Positions 13,401 through 24,472 of a stretch of DNA of 64,000 nt are shown piece by piece. This DNA comes from Ambrosia x helenae (Eukaryota > Streptophyta > Magnoliopsida > Asterales > Asteraceae): assembly GCA_030844895.1 (NCBI GenBank), contig CM061223.1, forward strand, positions 107,491,186-107,555,185. Direction: 5' to 3'. The notes under the pieces were generated by a model. The model was given only the letters and a program-made list of their open reading frames with translations. It had not been told where the DNA came from and did no database searches. Within the stretch, counting starts at the first letter, position 1, and every line of letters begins with the position of its first letter. A program made the position numbers and the translations under genes.

Positions 13401-13922
13401 ATTCGTCAAACTTGCCCTTCGAAGACTAGACTCAAATATGTTGATTGCCTAAAAAAGGATTTGTTTAGATGGTTACACACGTTGAACGTCGCCCAAAGTC
13501 TATATTTAATGCATACAACCTCCTATATTATTTTATTCAATAACAATGTTGTGTGTGTAATATTAGTGTGATTATTATTTATATAAAAAGTTAAAAGATG
13601 AACAAAACTACGCCAGCGGGTCAACCCAACCTCACATGTTTCAACCAATACTAAAAAAATGACCCGTTTTTTGACCCATTACCCAACCCACCAGGCCGCG
13701 GATTAGTAACATACAGGGACCCATGTGCCAACAAGAATCTCAGCTCCGGCAGCAGCTAAAGATTTGGCTATTGCCCAACCATACCCATTATCGTCGGCTA
13801 CACCAGCAATGAATGCTCTCTTTCCTGCAGATAACTCCTATATTAGCAAATCTTACATAGCTTTTAATCAAGAATTCGATAGTTTTCTTGCGACCATTTT
13901 AACCCATTTCATTAAATACCCA

Positions 13923-13961
<39 letters not shown>

Positions 13962-14258
13962 ATAAAATTTATATCCACAAATTAAACCTCTTAGATCAAC
14001 AGGCAGCCCTGGAAGGCGTTTCGTGTCGCTGGAATCTGACACGGCTTTTGTGATCATCCTTCCTAATCTCGAAGGACTTAATGTGAACTCTTGAGATAAT
14101 AATTGTGTATAAGAGATGTGACAAGAGCTTTTAAAATTTGCACATGATCCTCCTTTAATATTACTACTGAAAACTGTAATGCTCGGTTTTGAAACTTCAC
14201 GAAAAGAAAAGGCGGAGGGTCTTGCGACAGCAATGTGCATATTAGTAGTTGTTGCCAT
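10443..14258 (-). CDS. MOD1: Enoyl-[acyl-carrier-protein] reductase (NADH), plastid
   Basis: Catalyses the last reduction of each plastid fatty-acid synthesis cycle (FabI type; Arabidopsis MOD1). Twelve exons on the minus strand: 13988-14258, 13715-13824, 13394-13448, 13215-13299, 13098-13145, 12954-13028, 12046-12157, 11922-11973, 11806-11857, 11673-11730, 11482-11580, 10443-10600. The intended length is about 391 residues. The first ~75 residues look like a transit peptide. NAD-binding GVADDNGYGW follows LPVDLRGKRAFIA, then DFGSIDILVHSLANGPE, and a catalytic Tyr-x7-Lys in YGGGMSSAK (about residues 271-279). All splice sites are intact, but exon 3 is 55 rather than 56 bases. One base is missing in the run at 13415-13417 (codon 139), which would shift the frame before the active site. 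The rest is well conserved, so consensus error is more likely than a true null. The stop lies 16 codons after the usual end region and gives HTPRYNKK. Confidence 0.93.
12480..12660. repeat. Cluster of palindromic CCTCTACGG-CCGTAGAGG repeats in ENR intron 6
   Basis: Near-palindromes of about 18-19 bases (CTCTACGGCTCGTAGAGG and variants such as CTCTACGGGCCGTAGAG) recur at least six times in 180 bases. An 18-G run follows at 12690-12707. Each unit could fold into a hairpin. This lies inside the 791-base intron 12163-12953 and has no coding role that I can see. Confidence 0.75.
13926..13959. repeat. 34-base poly(A) run in ENR intron 1
   Basis: An uninterrupted run of A on the plus strand (poly-T on the gene strand) lies between exons 1 and 2 of the reductase gene. 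It could be the tail of a retroposed sequence or simple slippage; no element body is recognisable next to it. Confidence 0.8.
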
Positions 14259-15519
14259 TTCAATAGATTAATAATAAACCTGCAATTCATAGAAGAAGCA
14301 TAACAATTTACATGAATATAATGGAAAGAAAGCTTCAGATATCATACATCAATTTTGTTTGACATATTTCATCTTCCATAAGCTTCAGATATCATACATC
14401 AATTCGTATTAAGTGATGAAATTAAAACATGGTATCTAACTGAACACTGCAATTACATATGCAATTATTTTATATATAACAATTTTGAACGTTCGTTATA
14501 GTAATCGAAAATTAAAAACCCTTTACTTTTGCGGTAATTACGATATGCCATTGAAAATTTATTATGCTACAGTAATCGCAAATATATGTGGTTCATTGCA
14601 ATCGCGATGACCACGACACCGTCGGCTGCTGGCCAGGATCGTAGATGTTTTTCTTTTATCAATTGTTTTCTGACGGTTTTGGCGTTTTGTTCGCTGCAAC
14701 GCGCGCCGTCGTACCGACGGTGCAATACGACTATCTACGTTGTGTTATCCGATTAGTAGACCCTCGCAATACCACTGGTGTAACTTCGCTGTTCGGCGAA
14801 AAAATCTATAGTTTTTCACGAATCGGCGTCGGTTATGTTTCCACGCCGCGGTTAAAGCGGCGGGCGTAATTTACTAGTTACATATAATTCCCAATAGCAA
14901 GAAGCTGATACATCGAAATGGAAGGAAAACGGGCAACAAGCTGTGCCGCTAGCCGTTTTGCATTGCAAAACTAACGTCTTAAGAACTACACTCATGGATC
15001 TTGCATTCATAACATTACTAGGCAAACTTAGATCAAAAGTAAAGTGATAAATGTAACAATTTGGAACTTGTTGAGTGTGACTTACCTCTATTCGATTAAA
15101 GAAAATTTAGAACAATATGTTCAAGTTGTTGTGTGCGTGTGTGTGTATATATATATAGGACGTTGGCGATTAACAGGTGGACTTCGATCAAAACAAAGAT
15201 GAATTTGGCGAGATCATCTTTGTTAGTTCATCAGTTCAATTTTGTTTTTTCAATACCCTGATTCTAGTTTCTTGACAATTGAATTGGTCTGTCTAAGTCT
15301 TTGTTTCTTCTTTTATTTATGTGATTTACTCACATAGCTTAATAGGTTTGGCCAAACCACATTGATTATAAAATCCTATGAGCCCAACCTACTTCTCCTT
15401 ATTTAAAGGTTCATTACACGTTATAGCTATATTAGAAAGATTGAGCATGCATGTATGCATGCCTATATGTAAACTTAGTTTGAAAAGCATTCTTCATAGA
15501 TTTTGAATATAGCATCACA
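14259..15519. other. Upstream region of ENR, mostly unassigned
   Basis: This should hold the ENR promoter and 5' UTR on the minus strand. A short direct repeat ('agcttcagatatcatacatc') occurs at about 14332 and 14379. From 14540 to 14880 the DNA is unusually GC-rich with inverted motifs (CCGCGGTTAAAGCGGCGG) and reads like a transposon fragment of unknown type. At 14900-14975 a weak match to the LINE C-terminus appears on the minus strand (CAGCTTGTTGCCCG context). A GT/AT microsatellite lies at 15128-15158. Confidence 0.4.
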
Positions 15520-15714
15520 TTACAAGTGGACGGCTGGTAAGCGGGCAACAAGCTGCGCCGCCACCCCCTTTTGGATAGCAAAACCTACTCTGTTAAAAAT
15601 AAAACTTTGGTCCCTGGCTGTCGAGCAATTACTATGTGTCACCTTTTGTACCCGATCTAGAAATCGGATGGCTTCGGGCGCAAGGCCCCCAAAGGTATCA
15701 AAAGCGAAGGGTAC
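15520..15714 (-). pseudogene. LINE C-terminal segment beyond the Copia insertion
   Basis: This is the minus-strand continuation of the LINE protein: FAFDTFGGLAPEAIRFL, then a variable linker, then FNRVGFAIQKGVAAQLVARL near the end. It matches, with substitutions, the plus-strand LINE end at 23866-24140 and the fragment at 34985-35412. It is continuous with the frame ending at 22115 once the Copia element is ignored. Confidence 0.8.
15710..15714. repeat. Target-site duplication (left) of Copia
   Basis: GGTAC immediately precedes the 5' LTR and is repeated at 22110-22114 directly after the 3' LTR. Five bases is the normal Copia target duplication. Confidence 0.95.
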
Positions 15715-16387
15715 TGTTAAAATGTAACAGGTACATTTACATTCAATTTTATCTATAAAATGTTTTTAGTATGTTTAGATTTATTTGGTTTGTTTGTATT
15801 TCATGTTGGTCGAGTATTGGACTTGAACAAGATAGCAGCCCAAGGTGATTTAAGAGGAGCAGCCCAACACATGAAAGGAGCAGCCCAAAAGCCCAAGGAG
15901 CTCAGGAGTCTAGGCTCGGTTTTGCTGGTTCGTGCTTTGGAGAGGATTGCCAAGCTGGCAATCCAGTCTTATTCATCAACGGCTCAGATTAAAATTTATT
16001 GTGTTTCTGAGATCTGATCCTACGGTTATTGTTGGCTCGGTTGTGTTACTTCCGAGCCACATATATGTCATATAAAAGCTTGTCTCGAGATCAGTTCTAG
16101 GGTTGATCTCATTTTTATACATTTCCTTTCTTTGTGCTTAGTCTCTCTGATTTCTCTCAGATAATCCTAGGGTTTAGATTGTATTTGTGTTGTTCATCTC
16201 GAATAACACTAGATCATCTGTAGATCTGTTAGGGTATTATATCAGATTATCTTGTTGATAATCTGAAGAGTGTGAGAGTTATTGTAGTGAGCTTTCTTTT
16301 GTAAGTTGTTGATACATTGGGATTTATTTCTGGGTTGGGTTCATAATAAAGAGTATTTTTAGTTTCTTTGATCCATGTTTCTTAACA
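15715..16387 (+). repeat. Copia 5' LTR
   Basis: Begins TGTTAAAATGTAAC and ends TTTCTTAACA. A TATAAAAG box at 16071-16078 is the likely promoter. The sequence is the same as the 3' LTR apart from one missing C. Confidence 0.95.
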
Positions 16388-16400
16388 TGGTATCAGAGCT
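16388..16400 (+). promoter_or_regulatory. Copia primer binding site
   Basis: TGGTATCAGAGCT abuts the 5' LTR and matches the 3' end of initiator Met-tRNA, the usual primer for plant Copia elements. Confidence 0.9.
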
Positions 16401-17018
16401 CTAGGTTCTCTGATATTTGGGATCTGTTATTCCGCTGCATATTCGATTGGTCTGGATCTTGAATCGTATATCTGGAAGGTTTCTTGTGTATCTGGTGGAT
16501 ACTGAGGCACTGAAAGTTAGGGATCTGGTGAGCTAGGAGTGCTGAAGCTTGTTCTCTTCTTGATCTCGTAACCCTAAGTGAAGGTTACGGATCTTGAATT
16601 ATTGAGGAGGATTTGGAGCTTATTTTCTATTCTTGATCTCGTAACCCTAAGTGAAGGTTACGGATCTTGAAACTGCTTTGGAGCTTGCACTCGGTGAGAT
16701 TGTTCCATTCTTGTTCTTTAGTTTAAAGTCTTGTGTCTAGGAGCACTGACCGGGTTAGGTGGACCGGTATTGGCTCAAGTACTTGGTTGAGTTTGTCTGT
16801 CTGTCTAGGTCCTTAGAGGCTCCCACAATAAGACTTGCGTTGGCACCCTTGAGTGATGAACCAACGATCTTGATCACTGTTGTGGCTTCGCCTGTGTCTG
16901 TCTGTCTGGTTTTGACTTGATTGTGTGTGATTTGTTAATTGTGTGATCTCTGCTTGTTTTTCCTGTGATTCTTGTCTGTATATTGTGTGATATAGTTGGT
17001 TGTGGTCATTAATCTAAA

Positions 17019-20000
17019 ATGGTTGATGATCAAATTGTTACACAAGGGGAGGAGGTAACTCTGAACCTGGTACTAGTGAGACTCTAATAAGTAAGTTAGA
17101 TGCTAGTGATCCATTATACCTGCACCCATCAGATTCTAGTAATTTGACCATTGTCTCTATAAAATTAAAAGGGTCTGAAAATTATAATGTGTGGGCTAAT
17201 GCAATGCAACTAGCATTACAAGTAAAAAACAAATGGGGGTTCATTGACAGATCATGTATTAGGTCTGTTGATAACGATGTGTTGGGCAGACAGTGGGATA
17301 GATGTAACTCGATAGTACTAACTTGGATTTTAAACTCAATCAGTGAAGATTTGTATATGGGACATGTGTTTTCTAAACTAGCTAGTAGTGTATGGTCTGA
17401 ATTAAAAGAAACTTATGACAAGGTTGATGGATCAATAGTGTTTGACTTGTATCAAAAGATTAACTCATTTACCCAAAATGGTAGTCCTGTTTCTGAATAT
17501 TATCACAAGTTGAATATTATGTGGAGACAACTTGATCAAATCTTGCAATTACCTGCTTGTACATGTGAAGCTGCTATAGAGTTTAATAACTTTAGTAGCA
17601 TGATTAAGTTAATGCAATTTTTGATGGGACTTGATAGTGTTTACCAAAGTGTTAGAACTAGTTTGCTGATTAAAGATACTTTGCCTTCTGTTAAAGAAGC
17701 ATTCAGTGTCATTTCTAGGGAAGAATCCCATAGAAATGCTAGTAATGCTAATAGGAAAACACAAGGCATTGCCTTATTTTCTAAAACTGATCAGAACTTA
17801 GAATTTAATAATGCAAACAAAGTTTCTAAACAAAATCTTAAGTGTTCACACTGTAATAAGATAGGTCATACTGTGGAAAGTTGTTTTGAGATTATTGGTT
17901 ATCCTTCATGGATGAGGTCAAGGGGTAAGCAGGGTAAAAAGGTTACTGCAAATAATGCTTCCATAGTTGACAAACCTGAAAATAATCTAAATGGTTTAAC
18001 TAGTGAACAGATGAGCAGGTTACTAAGTTTGTTGAGTGATAAATCTAAAGATGGTCCTCAAAGCTGCAATGTGTCAGGTAGTTTTATTAGACCATTCTGT
18101 GCTAGTGTTTATTGTAAACCTGTGTTTTGTTTTCAAGTAAAGATGGGAAAATTAAAATTAAGGGTTGGATATTTGATTCTGGGGCAAACCAACACATGAT
18201 TAGAGATGAAAGAGATTTAACTGAATACATAGATGTGTCTGAGTTAAATATTAGAGTAAAACACCCTAATGGAACTGATGCACTTGTAACTAAAATTGGT
18301 AATGTTAAATTGGGAAGTAAGGTCATGTTGTTGGATGTGTTTGTTGTTCCTGATTATAATATCAATCTTATTTCCATTCACAAATTAGCTAAAGATAATA
18401 AGGCTCATGTAATCTTTGATGAACACAAATGTTATGTTCAGGACTTAATATCCAAGAAAGTCTTGGTGACTGGTAGTCAAGTGGATGGTCTGTATTTCTG
18501 TGGAAACTCCTTTATGTGCAATAAGGTGTGTAGTGATACTGAATTGGTAAATTTGTGGCATGATAGATTAGGTCATCCATCTGAAACTGTTTTAAATATT
18601 CTTAAAACCAAACTTGAGTTAGGATCTGTGGATTGTCATGGTCCCTGTGAGATATGTCACAGGGCCAAACAACACAGGGAACCATTTCCTTTGAGTAATC
18701 ACAAAACCACATCCTTAGGTGACCTTGTTCACTTGGATGTGTGGGGACCATACAAGGTTCCCAGTAGAGAAGGAGATAGGTATTTCCTTACTATAGTTGA
18801 TGATTACTCAAGGGCAGTTTGGGTGTGTCTTATGAAACATAAAACAGAAGTGTTTGATAATATTTGTGAATTTGTTAATATTGTTAAAACACAGTTTAAA
18901 AAGATGTTAAGTGTTTCAGAAGTGATAATGGGTCTGAATTTGTCAATGCTAAGGTTAATACATTTTTCAAAGAAAAAGGTATTTTACATCAAACTTCATG
19001 TACATACACACCTCAACAAAATGGGGTGGTAGAAAGAAAACATAGACATCTTTTAAATGTGGCTAGGGCATTGTTGTTTCAAAGTTGTGTGCCTATTGGT
19101 TTCTGGTCTGAATGTGTTCTGACTGCTTCATATTTGATCAATAGGACTCCTTCAAGTGTATTAGGTGGTAGAACTCCATATGAACTAGTATATGGTTTTG
19201 AGCCCTTTCTAAACCATCTTAAAAGGTTTGGGTGTTTATGCTTTTGTACTGTGTTAAATGATCCTGATAAACTTAGTTATAGAGCAGAAAAGTGTGTCTT
19301 CTTGGGGTATTCCACTGAGAAAAAAGGGTATAAGGTTTTCAGTTTGGATACAAAAAATATTTTTTATTCTAGAGATGTAAAATTTTTTGAACATGTTTTT
19401 CCTTTTAAAGAAGAAAATATTTCTAAAAACTATGATAGGTATGATCATTTAAATATTACAAATCTAAATTTTTTTGACATATATGAAAGCATAAACCCAA
19501 ACCCAGTGGAAGATCCCGATGATGAAGGAAAGGGCATAGGTAAGAATGAACTAGGGACACATGAATCACTTCAGTCATCAACTGAACATTCAAACACTGA
19601 TGGCTTGGCTGGTTCACAGCAGCCCAGTGATGGGTCAGGAGATGAGAAGGATGATTCTGTGAGGACTGGTGATGAAACAACTTTCAATTCTGAGGGAAAT
19701 GATCATCAGCCACTTGAACAAACCATTACTAGGAAATCATCTAGGAGTTCTAGGTTACCTAAGAGTTTAAATGAATTCATTGTTGAAGGAAAGGTCAAAT
19801 ATGGGTTAGAAAGGTCAGTTAACTATTCACATTTGTCTGTTGATAATCAGTGTTATGCTGTTGCTTTAAATAAGAGTCTTGAACCCAAACATTTTAGTGA
19901 GGCTGTTAAGGATCCTAATTGGATTAATGCCATGAATGAAGAAATAGAGGCATTACATAGGAATAATACTTGGGACTTAGTTGATTTACCCAAAGGTAGG

Positions 20001-21422
20001 AGTTTAGTTGGATGTAAATGGATATATAAAATAAAATACAAATCTAATGGTGAGATAGAGAGATACAAGGCCAGGCTTGTAGCCAAAGGTTACAGTCAAA
20101 AACATGGCATAGATTATGAAGAAACATTTTCACCAGTTGTAAAACTGGTTACTGTTAGATGTGTGTTGTCCATAGCTGTCCAGAACAACTGGGAGTTATT
20201 TCAACTTGATGTGAATAATGCATTCTTATATGGTGATCTATATGAGGATGTGTACATGTCTTTGCCTGATGGTTATTATTCTGAAAATGAAAATAAAGTG
20301 TGCAAGTTAAAGAAATCCTTGTATGGGCTTAAGCAAGCCCCAAGGATGTGGAATGATAAACTTGTAGGGGTTTTAATAGACTTAGGATTTAAGCAAAGCA
20401 AGTGTGATTACTCATTGTTTTATAAATTGTCTGAACCTGTTACTGTTTACTTGTTAGTTTATGTGGATGACATTGTCATCACTGGTAATAGTGTTGATGA
20501 GATTAAAAATGTGAAAGAATGTCTTAAAAAACAGTTTTTAATAAAAGATCTTGGTGAACTTAAATATTTTCTAGGAATTGAGGTTATTAAACAAAATGAT
20601 GGTATTTGTTTATCTCAAAGGAAATATTGTATAGAGCTGTTAACTGAGTATGGCATGACTGCATGCAAACCTCTTAACAGTCCTATAGAACAGAATCATG
20701 TTCTTACATCAGTTTGTAAGGAACATGATAAATGTTTGACTAATATAACAGCATATCAAAAATTAGTAGGGAAAATGATATATTTGGCACATACAAGACC
20801 AGATATATCATATGCTGTTCATTATTTAAGTCAACATATGCATAAGCCTTTAGATGGACATCTAAAAATTGCTTTCAAACTGTTAAGGTATCTCAAGAAA
20901 GCACCTGGAAAGGGAATTTTGATCAAAAAACATGAAGTGTTTGATCTGATTGCCTATTCAGACTCTGATTGGGCTAAATGCCTTGAGTCTAGGAAATCCA
21001 TAACTGGATTTTGTGTGTTTCTTGGAGGGTCCTTAGTGTCTTGGAAAAGCAAAAGACAGTCCACTGTCTCTAGATCTTCAGCTGAAGCTGAGTATAGAGC
21101 TTTGTGTTCTGCCTGTTGTGAGGTGATGTGGTTAAAAAATATGTTGTTTGAGTTAAACATAAAAATTACACTTCCTATAAAGATGTTTTGTGATAATACT
21201 GCAGCCTTGTCGATTGCTGCAAATCCTGTGTTCTATGATAGAACAAAACATTTTGATCTAGATCTTTTTTTCTTAAGAGACCAAATATCTAAAGGTATAG
21301 TCAAAACTGAGTATGTGAAATCAGATGAACAAATTGCAGATATTATGACTAAAGGATTGCTTGTACATCAACATGAGGTAATGTGTTTACATTTAAAGAT
21401 GTTTGACCCATTTGAAAGATAA
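17019..21422 (+). CDS. Copia gag-pol polyprotein (three -1 frame breaks)
   Basis: The polyprotein probably starts at 17019 (MVDDQIVTQG). Gag occupies 17144-18120, with LKGSENYNVWANAM and a CCHC knuckle CSHCNKIGHTVESC. The protease has WIFDSGANQHM (about 18165). The GAG-pre-integrase zinc region is WHDRLGHPS...CEICHRAK, and the integrase core has LDVWGPYK and later SDNGSEF. The RT carries YVDDIVITGN (about 20460), the RNase H has YSDSDWAKC, and DRTKHFDLDL precedes the end. The frame drops by one base at about 17054-17055, at the T-run 18130-18133 and at the A-run 18898-18902. Each break is a one-base deletion in or beside a run. Otherwise all domains and catalytic motifs are conserved, fitting a young element or consensus errors. 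Confidence 0.92.
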
Positions 21423-21435
21423 AATTGTGGGGGGG

Positions 21436-22109
21436 TGTTAAAATGTAACAGGTACATTTACATTCAATTTTATCTATAAAATGTTTTTAGTATGTTTAGA
21501 TTTATTTGGTTTGTTTGTATTTCATGTTGGTCGAGTATTGGACTTGAACAAGATAGCAGCCCAAGGTGATTTAAGAGGAGCAGCCCAACACATGAAAGGA
21601 GCAGCCCAAAAGCCCAAGGAGCTCAGGAGTCTAGGCTCGGTTTTGCTGGTTCGTGCTTTGGAGAGGATTGCCAAGCTGGCAATCCAGTCTTATTCATCAA
21701 CGGCTCAGATTAAAATTTATTGTGTTTCTGAGATCTGATCCTACGGTTATTGTTGGCTCGGTTGTGTTACTTCCCGAGCCACATATATGTCATATAAAAG
21801 CTTGTCTCGAGATCAGTTCTAGGGTTGATCTCATTTTTATACATTTCCTTTCTTTGTGCTTAGTCTCTCTGATTTCTCTCAGATAATCCTAGGGTTTAGA
21901 TTGTATTTGTGTTGTTCATCTCGAATAACACTAGATCATCTGTAGATCTGTTAGGGTATTATATCAGATTATCTTGTTGATAATCTGAAGAGTGTGAGAG
22001 TTATTGTAGTGAGCTTTCTTTTGTAAGTTGTTGATACATTGGGATTTATTTCTGGGTTGGGTTCATAATAAAGAGTATTTTTAGTTTCTTTGATCCATGT
22101 TTCTTAACA
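21436..22109 (+). repeat. Copia 3' LTR
   Basis: 674 bases, preceded by a polypurine tract TTGTGGGGGGG and followed by the GGTAC duplication at 22110-22114. One base longer than the 5' LTR. Confidence 0.95.
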
Positions 22110-22114
22110 GGTAC

Positions 22115-23865
22115 AAAGACATGCTGGTTTTCCACGCAAGCGTTTTCATGTTTAGCGACTTTCTTTGATTCAGCTTTCAAGACTGCTTGCCCCGCCACGA
22201 ACCCTACATCCCGAAGTCCCACCAGAGGGGACACCCCAGTGAGGTCAACACACGCATGCTTACCTTGAGCCCATCCGAACACAAGGACATCTGCTGGTCG
22301 TAAGGTGGAACGCCCGTCTAGCGGGTCCGTCAGAAAATTAACTGGGCTTCTTTCTTAGCTGAGATCCCAGCCTTCCGCAAAACATCCCACAAGGCATCCC
22401 TAACTAAGTCATGTCGGTACTTAAATCCCGCATTTCCTTACAATGTAGGGCGTGTTCCCCAAATTTATCCAAGCAAGCTTTCTTACAAATCGGGCACGAC
22501 TCGTCAACAGGAAACATAAGGATCATAAGTCTGTACTTCAAGATGGCCGGTATTCGATAGCTGACATATGCTGCCCAAGCCCATCGATCGGGAGGACAGT
22601 TAGGAAATCTTGAGCATGTGCCCCTTTGAGGCATTCGAACACTGCTTTCTGACGGGGGGTCATACCAAACTTCTCTTCCATATTGTGAAGGGTTTTCTGG
22701 GTAAATGCACTCGCCAATGTTTTTTGGGCTTTCTTGGGGGCGGTGTCTTTATCCATGAAACCGCCCAGGTCAATATCAGGAAGAGAGTTGCAAACAATGT
22801 CTAGCGCTAGCTTGTAATCTGAGTCAATCCCCACCACGCCACTGCTCCTTAAGATGTGGTCTTGCAACTTCCAGGACTGCACCCTGGAGGCAACAAAGGC
22901 ATACGCAGCTGCGTCCTCTGCCGAACAGAGCCCAAGCCCTCCTGAACGTATCGGCAGGGACGCCACCCGCCATTGAAATTCCCCGAAAAACTGCCCCCCA
23001 CATACGACAATATCTTCAACCGCCTCACGTAACCCCTTGTCGAAAATAGATACGGCTTCAGTAACAAAGTCCGGTTGACACGTCCGAAGACCAAATAGTA
23101 GCTTAGAGACCCCCATGCAAGAGCGGAGCAGAAGGAGTTCACTTTGGGGATCTCGCAGCTTATCAAGAAGACCCATCAGATCCACAGCTCGTCGAGCTCT
23201 TTTAACCGCCAATGAACTAATATAGCCCCCATCTCGGCTTACGGCCCCCCCGAGGAGTTTCACACCCTTTTTCGGTCTCCCAATGTCATCAGGGAACAAT
23301 CCAGGTTTTGCTTTTCGCTCCATTGCACGATGGCCAAAAGACTTCCGATTTCTTGACATTAAGCGCAAGCCCCAAATTCGGCCCCTCGTTTTGAATGATC
23401 TCCAAGGCTTTGGCCACTTCTTCAGCCTCCCCCATAATCGTACCATCGTCTAAGTACCAAGCATGAAAGAGGAGGGAGCAGCATTCTTCCACACGAAGGA
23501 CTAGTGGGTGCAGGACAAGCGCGAACAGGAGCGGTCCCAGAGGATCCCCCTGCTGGACCCCGGTGGAGGCCCCAATGCAAGTATCACCCACGTATAGCCT
23601 TGCAGGTTGAGCATAAAGAAACTGGACCCAAGGGTAGATTGATGGGCAACGAACATTAACTTCATGCAGGAGATGTGTACGATCGACCAAGTTGAACGCG
23701 TTTGAAAAATCAACAGTGAGCATGGCGAGCGATCCGTTGTCGTGGAATGCATTTAAAAACCTATTTGCGCTGTGAAGAATGGCCTCCGCCCCATTCGAGA
23801 CCCCAACACCAAATTGATAATCCCCCAAGTAAGTCGCCATTTCCTTCCCAACCTTACGCATAGCA
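22115..23865 (-). pseudogene. LINE reverse transcriptase with C-terminal zinc knuckle/endonuclease-like domain (5' part)
   Basis: The minus-strand frames join into one protein. The RT has FGVGVSNGAEAILHS, VDFSNAFNLVD, GVQQGDPLGPLLF and the catalytic YLDDG (Y-x-D-D). Then come LPIDGLGQHMSAIEYR, a CCHC-type zinc motif CPICKKACLDKFGEHALHC (about 22443-22500), and RPADVLVFGWAQGKHACVDLT, which resembles the restriction-like endonuclease of R2-type LINEs. Four single-base frame changes are seen: an extra base near 23306-23309 and missing bases near 22545-22550, 22426-22430 and 22344-22346. Few other stops are present. The family is widely copied in plant genomes; the endonuclease assignment is my inference from the motif order. 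Confidence 0.8.
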
Positions 23866-24141
23866 AAAACTTGTGAGAACCAACACGTTTTCGTACCCCT
23901 GGCTTTTGATACCTTCGGCTCCTTAGCACCGGAAGTCATCCGTTTCCTGTCCAGAGTCCAACAGGTCATTCATAGCAGTGTCTCGACTCCGGGAGGGCAA
24001 GGGTTTGTTTTTAGTAGGCTAGGGTTTGCCGTCCAGAAAGGGGTGGCGGCGCAGCTTATTGCCCGCCTGCCCGCTATCTTGATGTAATTTTTCGCGATGA
24101 TGAATAATATAAGTGCCACTTAAAATTCCTAAAAAAAAGAA
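23866..24141 (+). mobile_element. 5'-truncated LINE 3' end, plus strand
   Basis: On the plus strand the frame reads CENQHVFVPLAFDTFGSL, then VIRFLSRVQQVIHSS, FVFSRLGFAVQKGVAAQL and IARLPAILM, followed by a stop, a short 3' UTR and an A-rich tail (24131-24138). It is the same family as the minus-strand LINE to its left but a different copy, since the shared part differs at many residues. The two meet head to head at about 23865. Confidence 0.8.
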
Positions 24142-24187
24142 CTGAAATCATATTCCATCATATGATGATGTGGGGTTAACGCACTTA

Positions 24188-24469
24188 GAGCATTCACATT
24201 CATCCACCAAAAATTCTATGAGTGTATCCCCATATTTTAAAAAGTGAGTTTGACAGAGAGAAAATATTACTGTATATTTGGGGATACTATTCCCACTTAT
24301 TTATTTTTTAATGTTTTTTGAAAGTGGTTATAAGTTGAGAATAGAAAAAAAGATAATGATAAATATATAAAAAACATAATTTAATTGAAAAAAAGGAAGA
24401 AAATATATTGATTTTTAGTGTGATTTGGTAGATGAGGATAGGGGATGGACGGGATGGACGTGAATGCTC
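24188..24469. mobile_element. Tourist-like MITE (PIF/Harbinger type)
   Basis: 282 bases with terminal inverted repeats GAGCATTCACATTCATCC and, on the opposite strand at the other end, GAGCATTCACGTCCATCC. The element is flanked by TTA (24185-24187 and 24470-24472). A TTA duplication is typical of PIF/Harbinger-derived MITEs. It has no coding capacity and lies about 0.5 kb upstream of DRAP1. Confidence 0.85.
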
Positions 24470-24472
24470 TTA

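Larger units (their letters stand above)
15715..22109 (+). mobile_element. Complete Ty1/Copia LTR retrotransposon
   Basis: A full-length element of 6395 bp with TG...CA LTRs at 15715-16387 (673 bp) and 21436-22109 (674 bp). It has a tRNA-Met primer binding site directly after the 5' LTR, a gag-pol region in Copia order (integrase before reverse transcriptase), a G-rich polypurine tract (21428-21435) and a GGTAC duplication. The only LTR difference I found is one C in a short run (TTCCGAGCC against TTCCCGAGCC near 16051 and 21773). The insertion is therefore very young. It lies inside a LINE. Confidence 0.97.
15520..23865 (-). mobile_element. R2-like (restriction-like endonuclease type) LINE, split by Copia
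   Basis: This is a minus-strand non-LTR retrotransposon fragment with a reverse transcriptase at 23289-23865, a thumb/linker domain, a CCHC motif and a C-terminal domain. It is interrupted at 15715-22109 by a Copia element. Reading across the insertion, the C-terminal frame ends NQHVFVP on one side and resumes FAFDTFGGLAPEAIRFL on the other. The 3' end lies near 15520. It is 5'-truncated: no N-terminal region before the RT is present, and at about 23865 it meets an oppositely oriented LINE end. Confidence 0.8.

Noticed and set aside
14645..14869. 74-residue plus-strand frame in a GC-rich patch upstream of ENR
   Set aside because: No recognisable domain, no splice context and a transposon-like setting; probably chance in GC-rich DNA.
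15760..16017. 85-residue frame repeated at 15760 and 21481
   Set aside because: It lies inside the Copia LTRs and is identical in both only because the LTRs are.
18100..18199. Programmed gag-pol frameshift in Copia
   Set aside because: Plant Copia elements normally have one open frame, and this break is one of three similar -1 shifts in or beside runs in the same element.
23866..24141. Twin-priming (5' inversion) of a single LINE
   Set aside because: Both orientations contain the same C-terminal region and differ at many residues, so they are separate copies.
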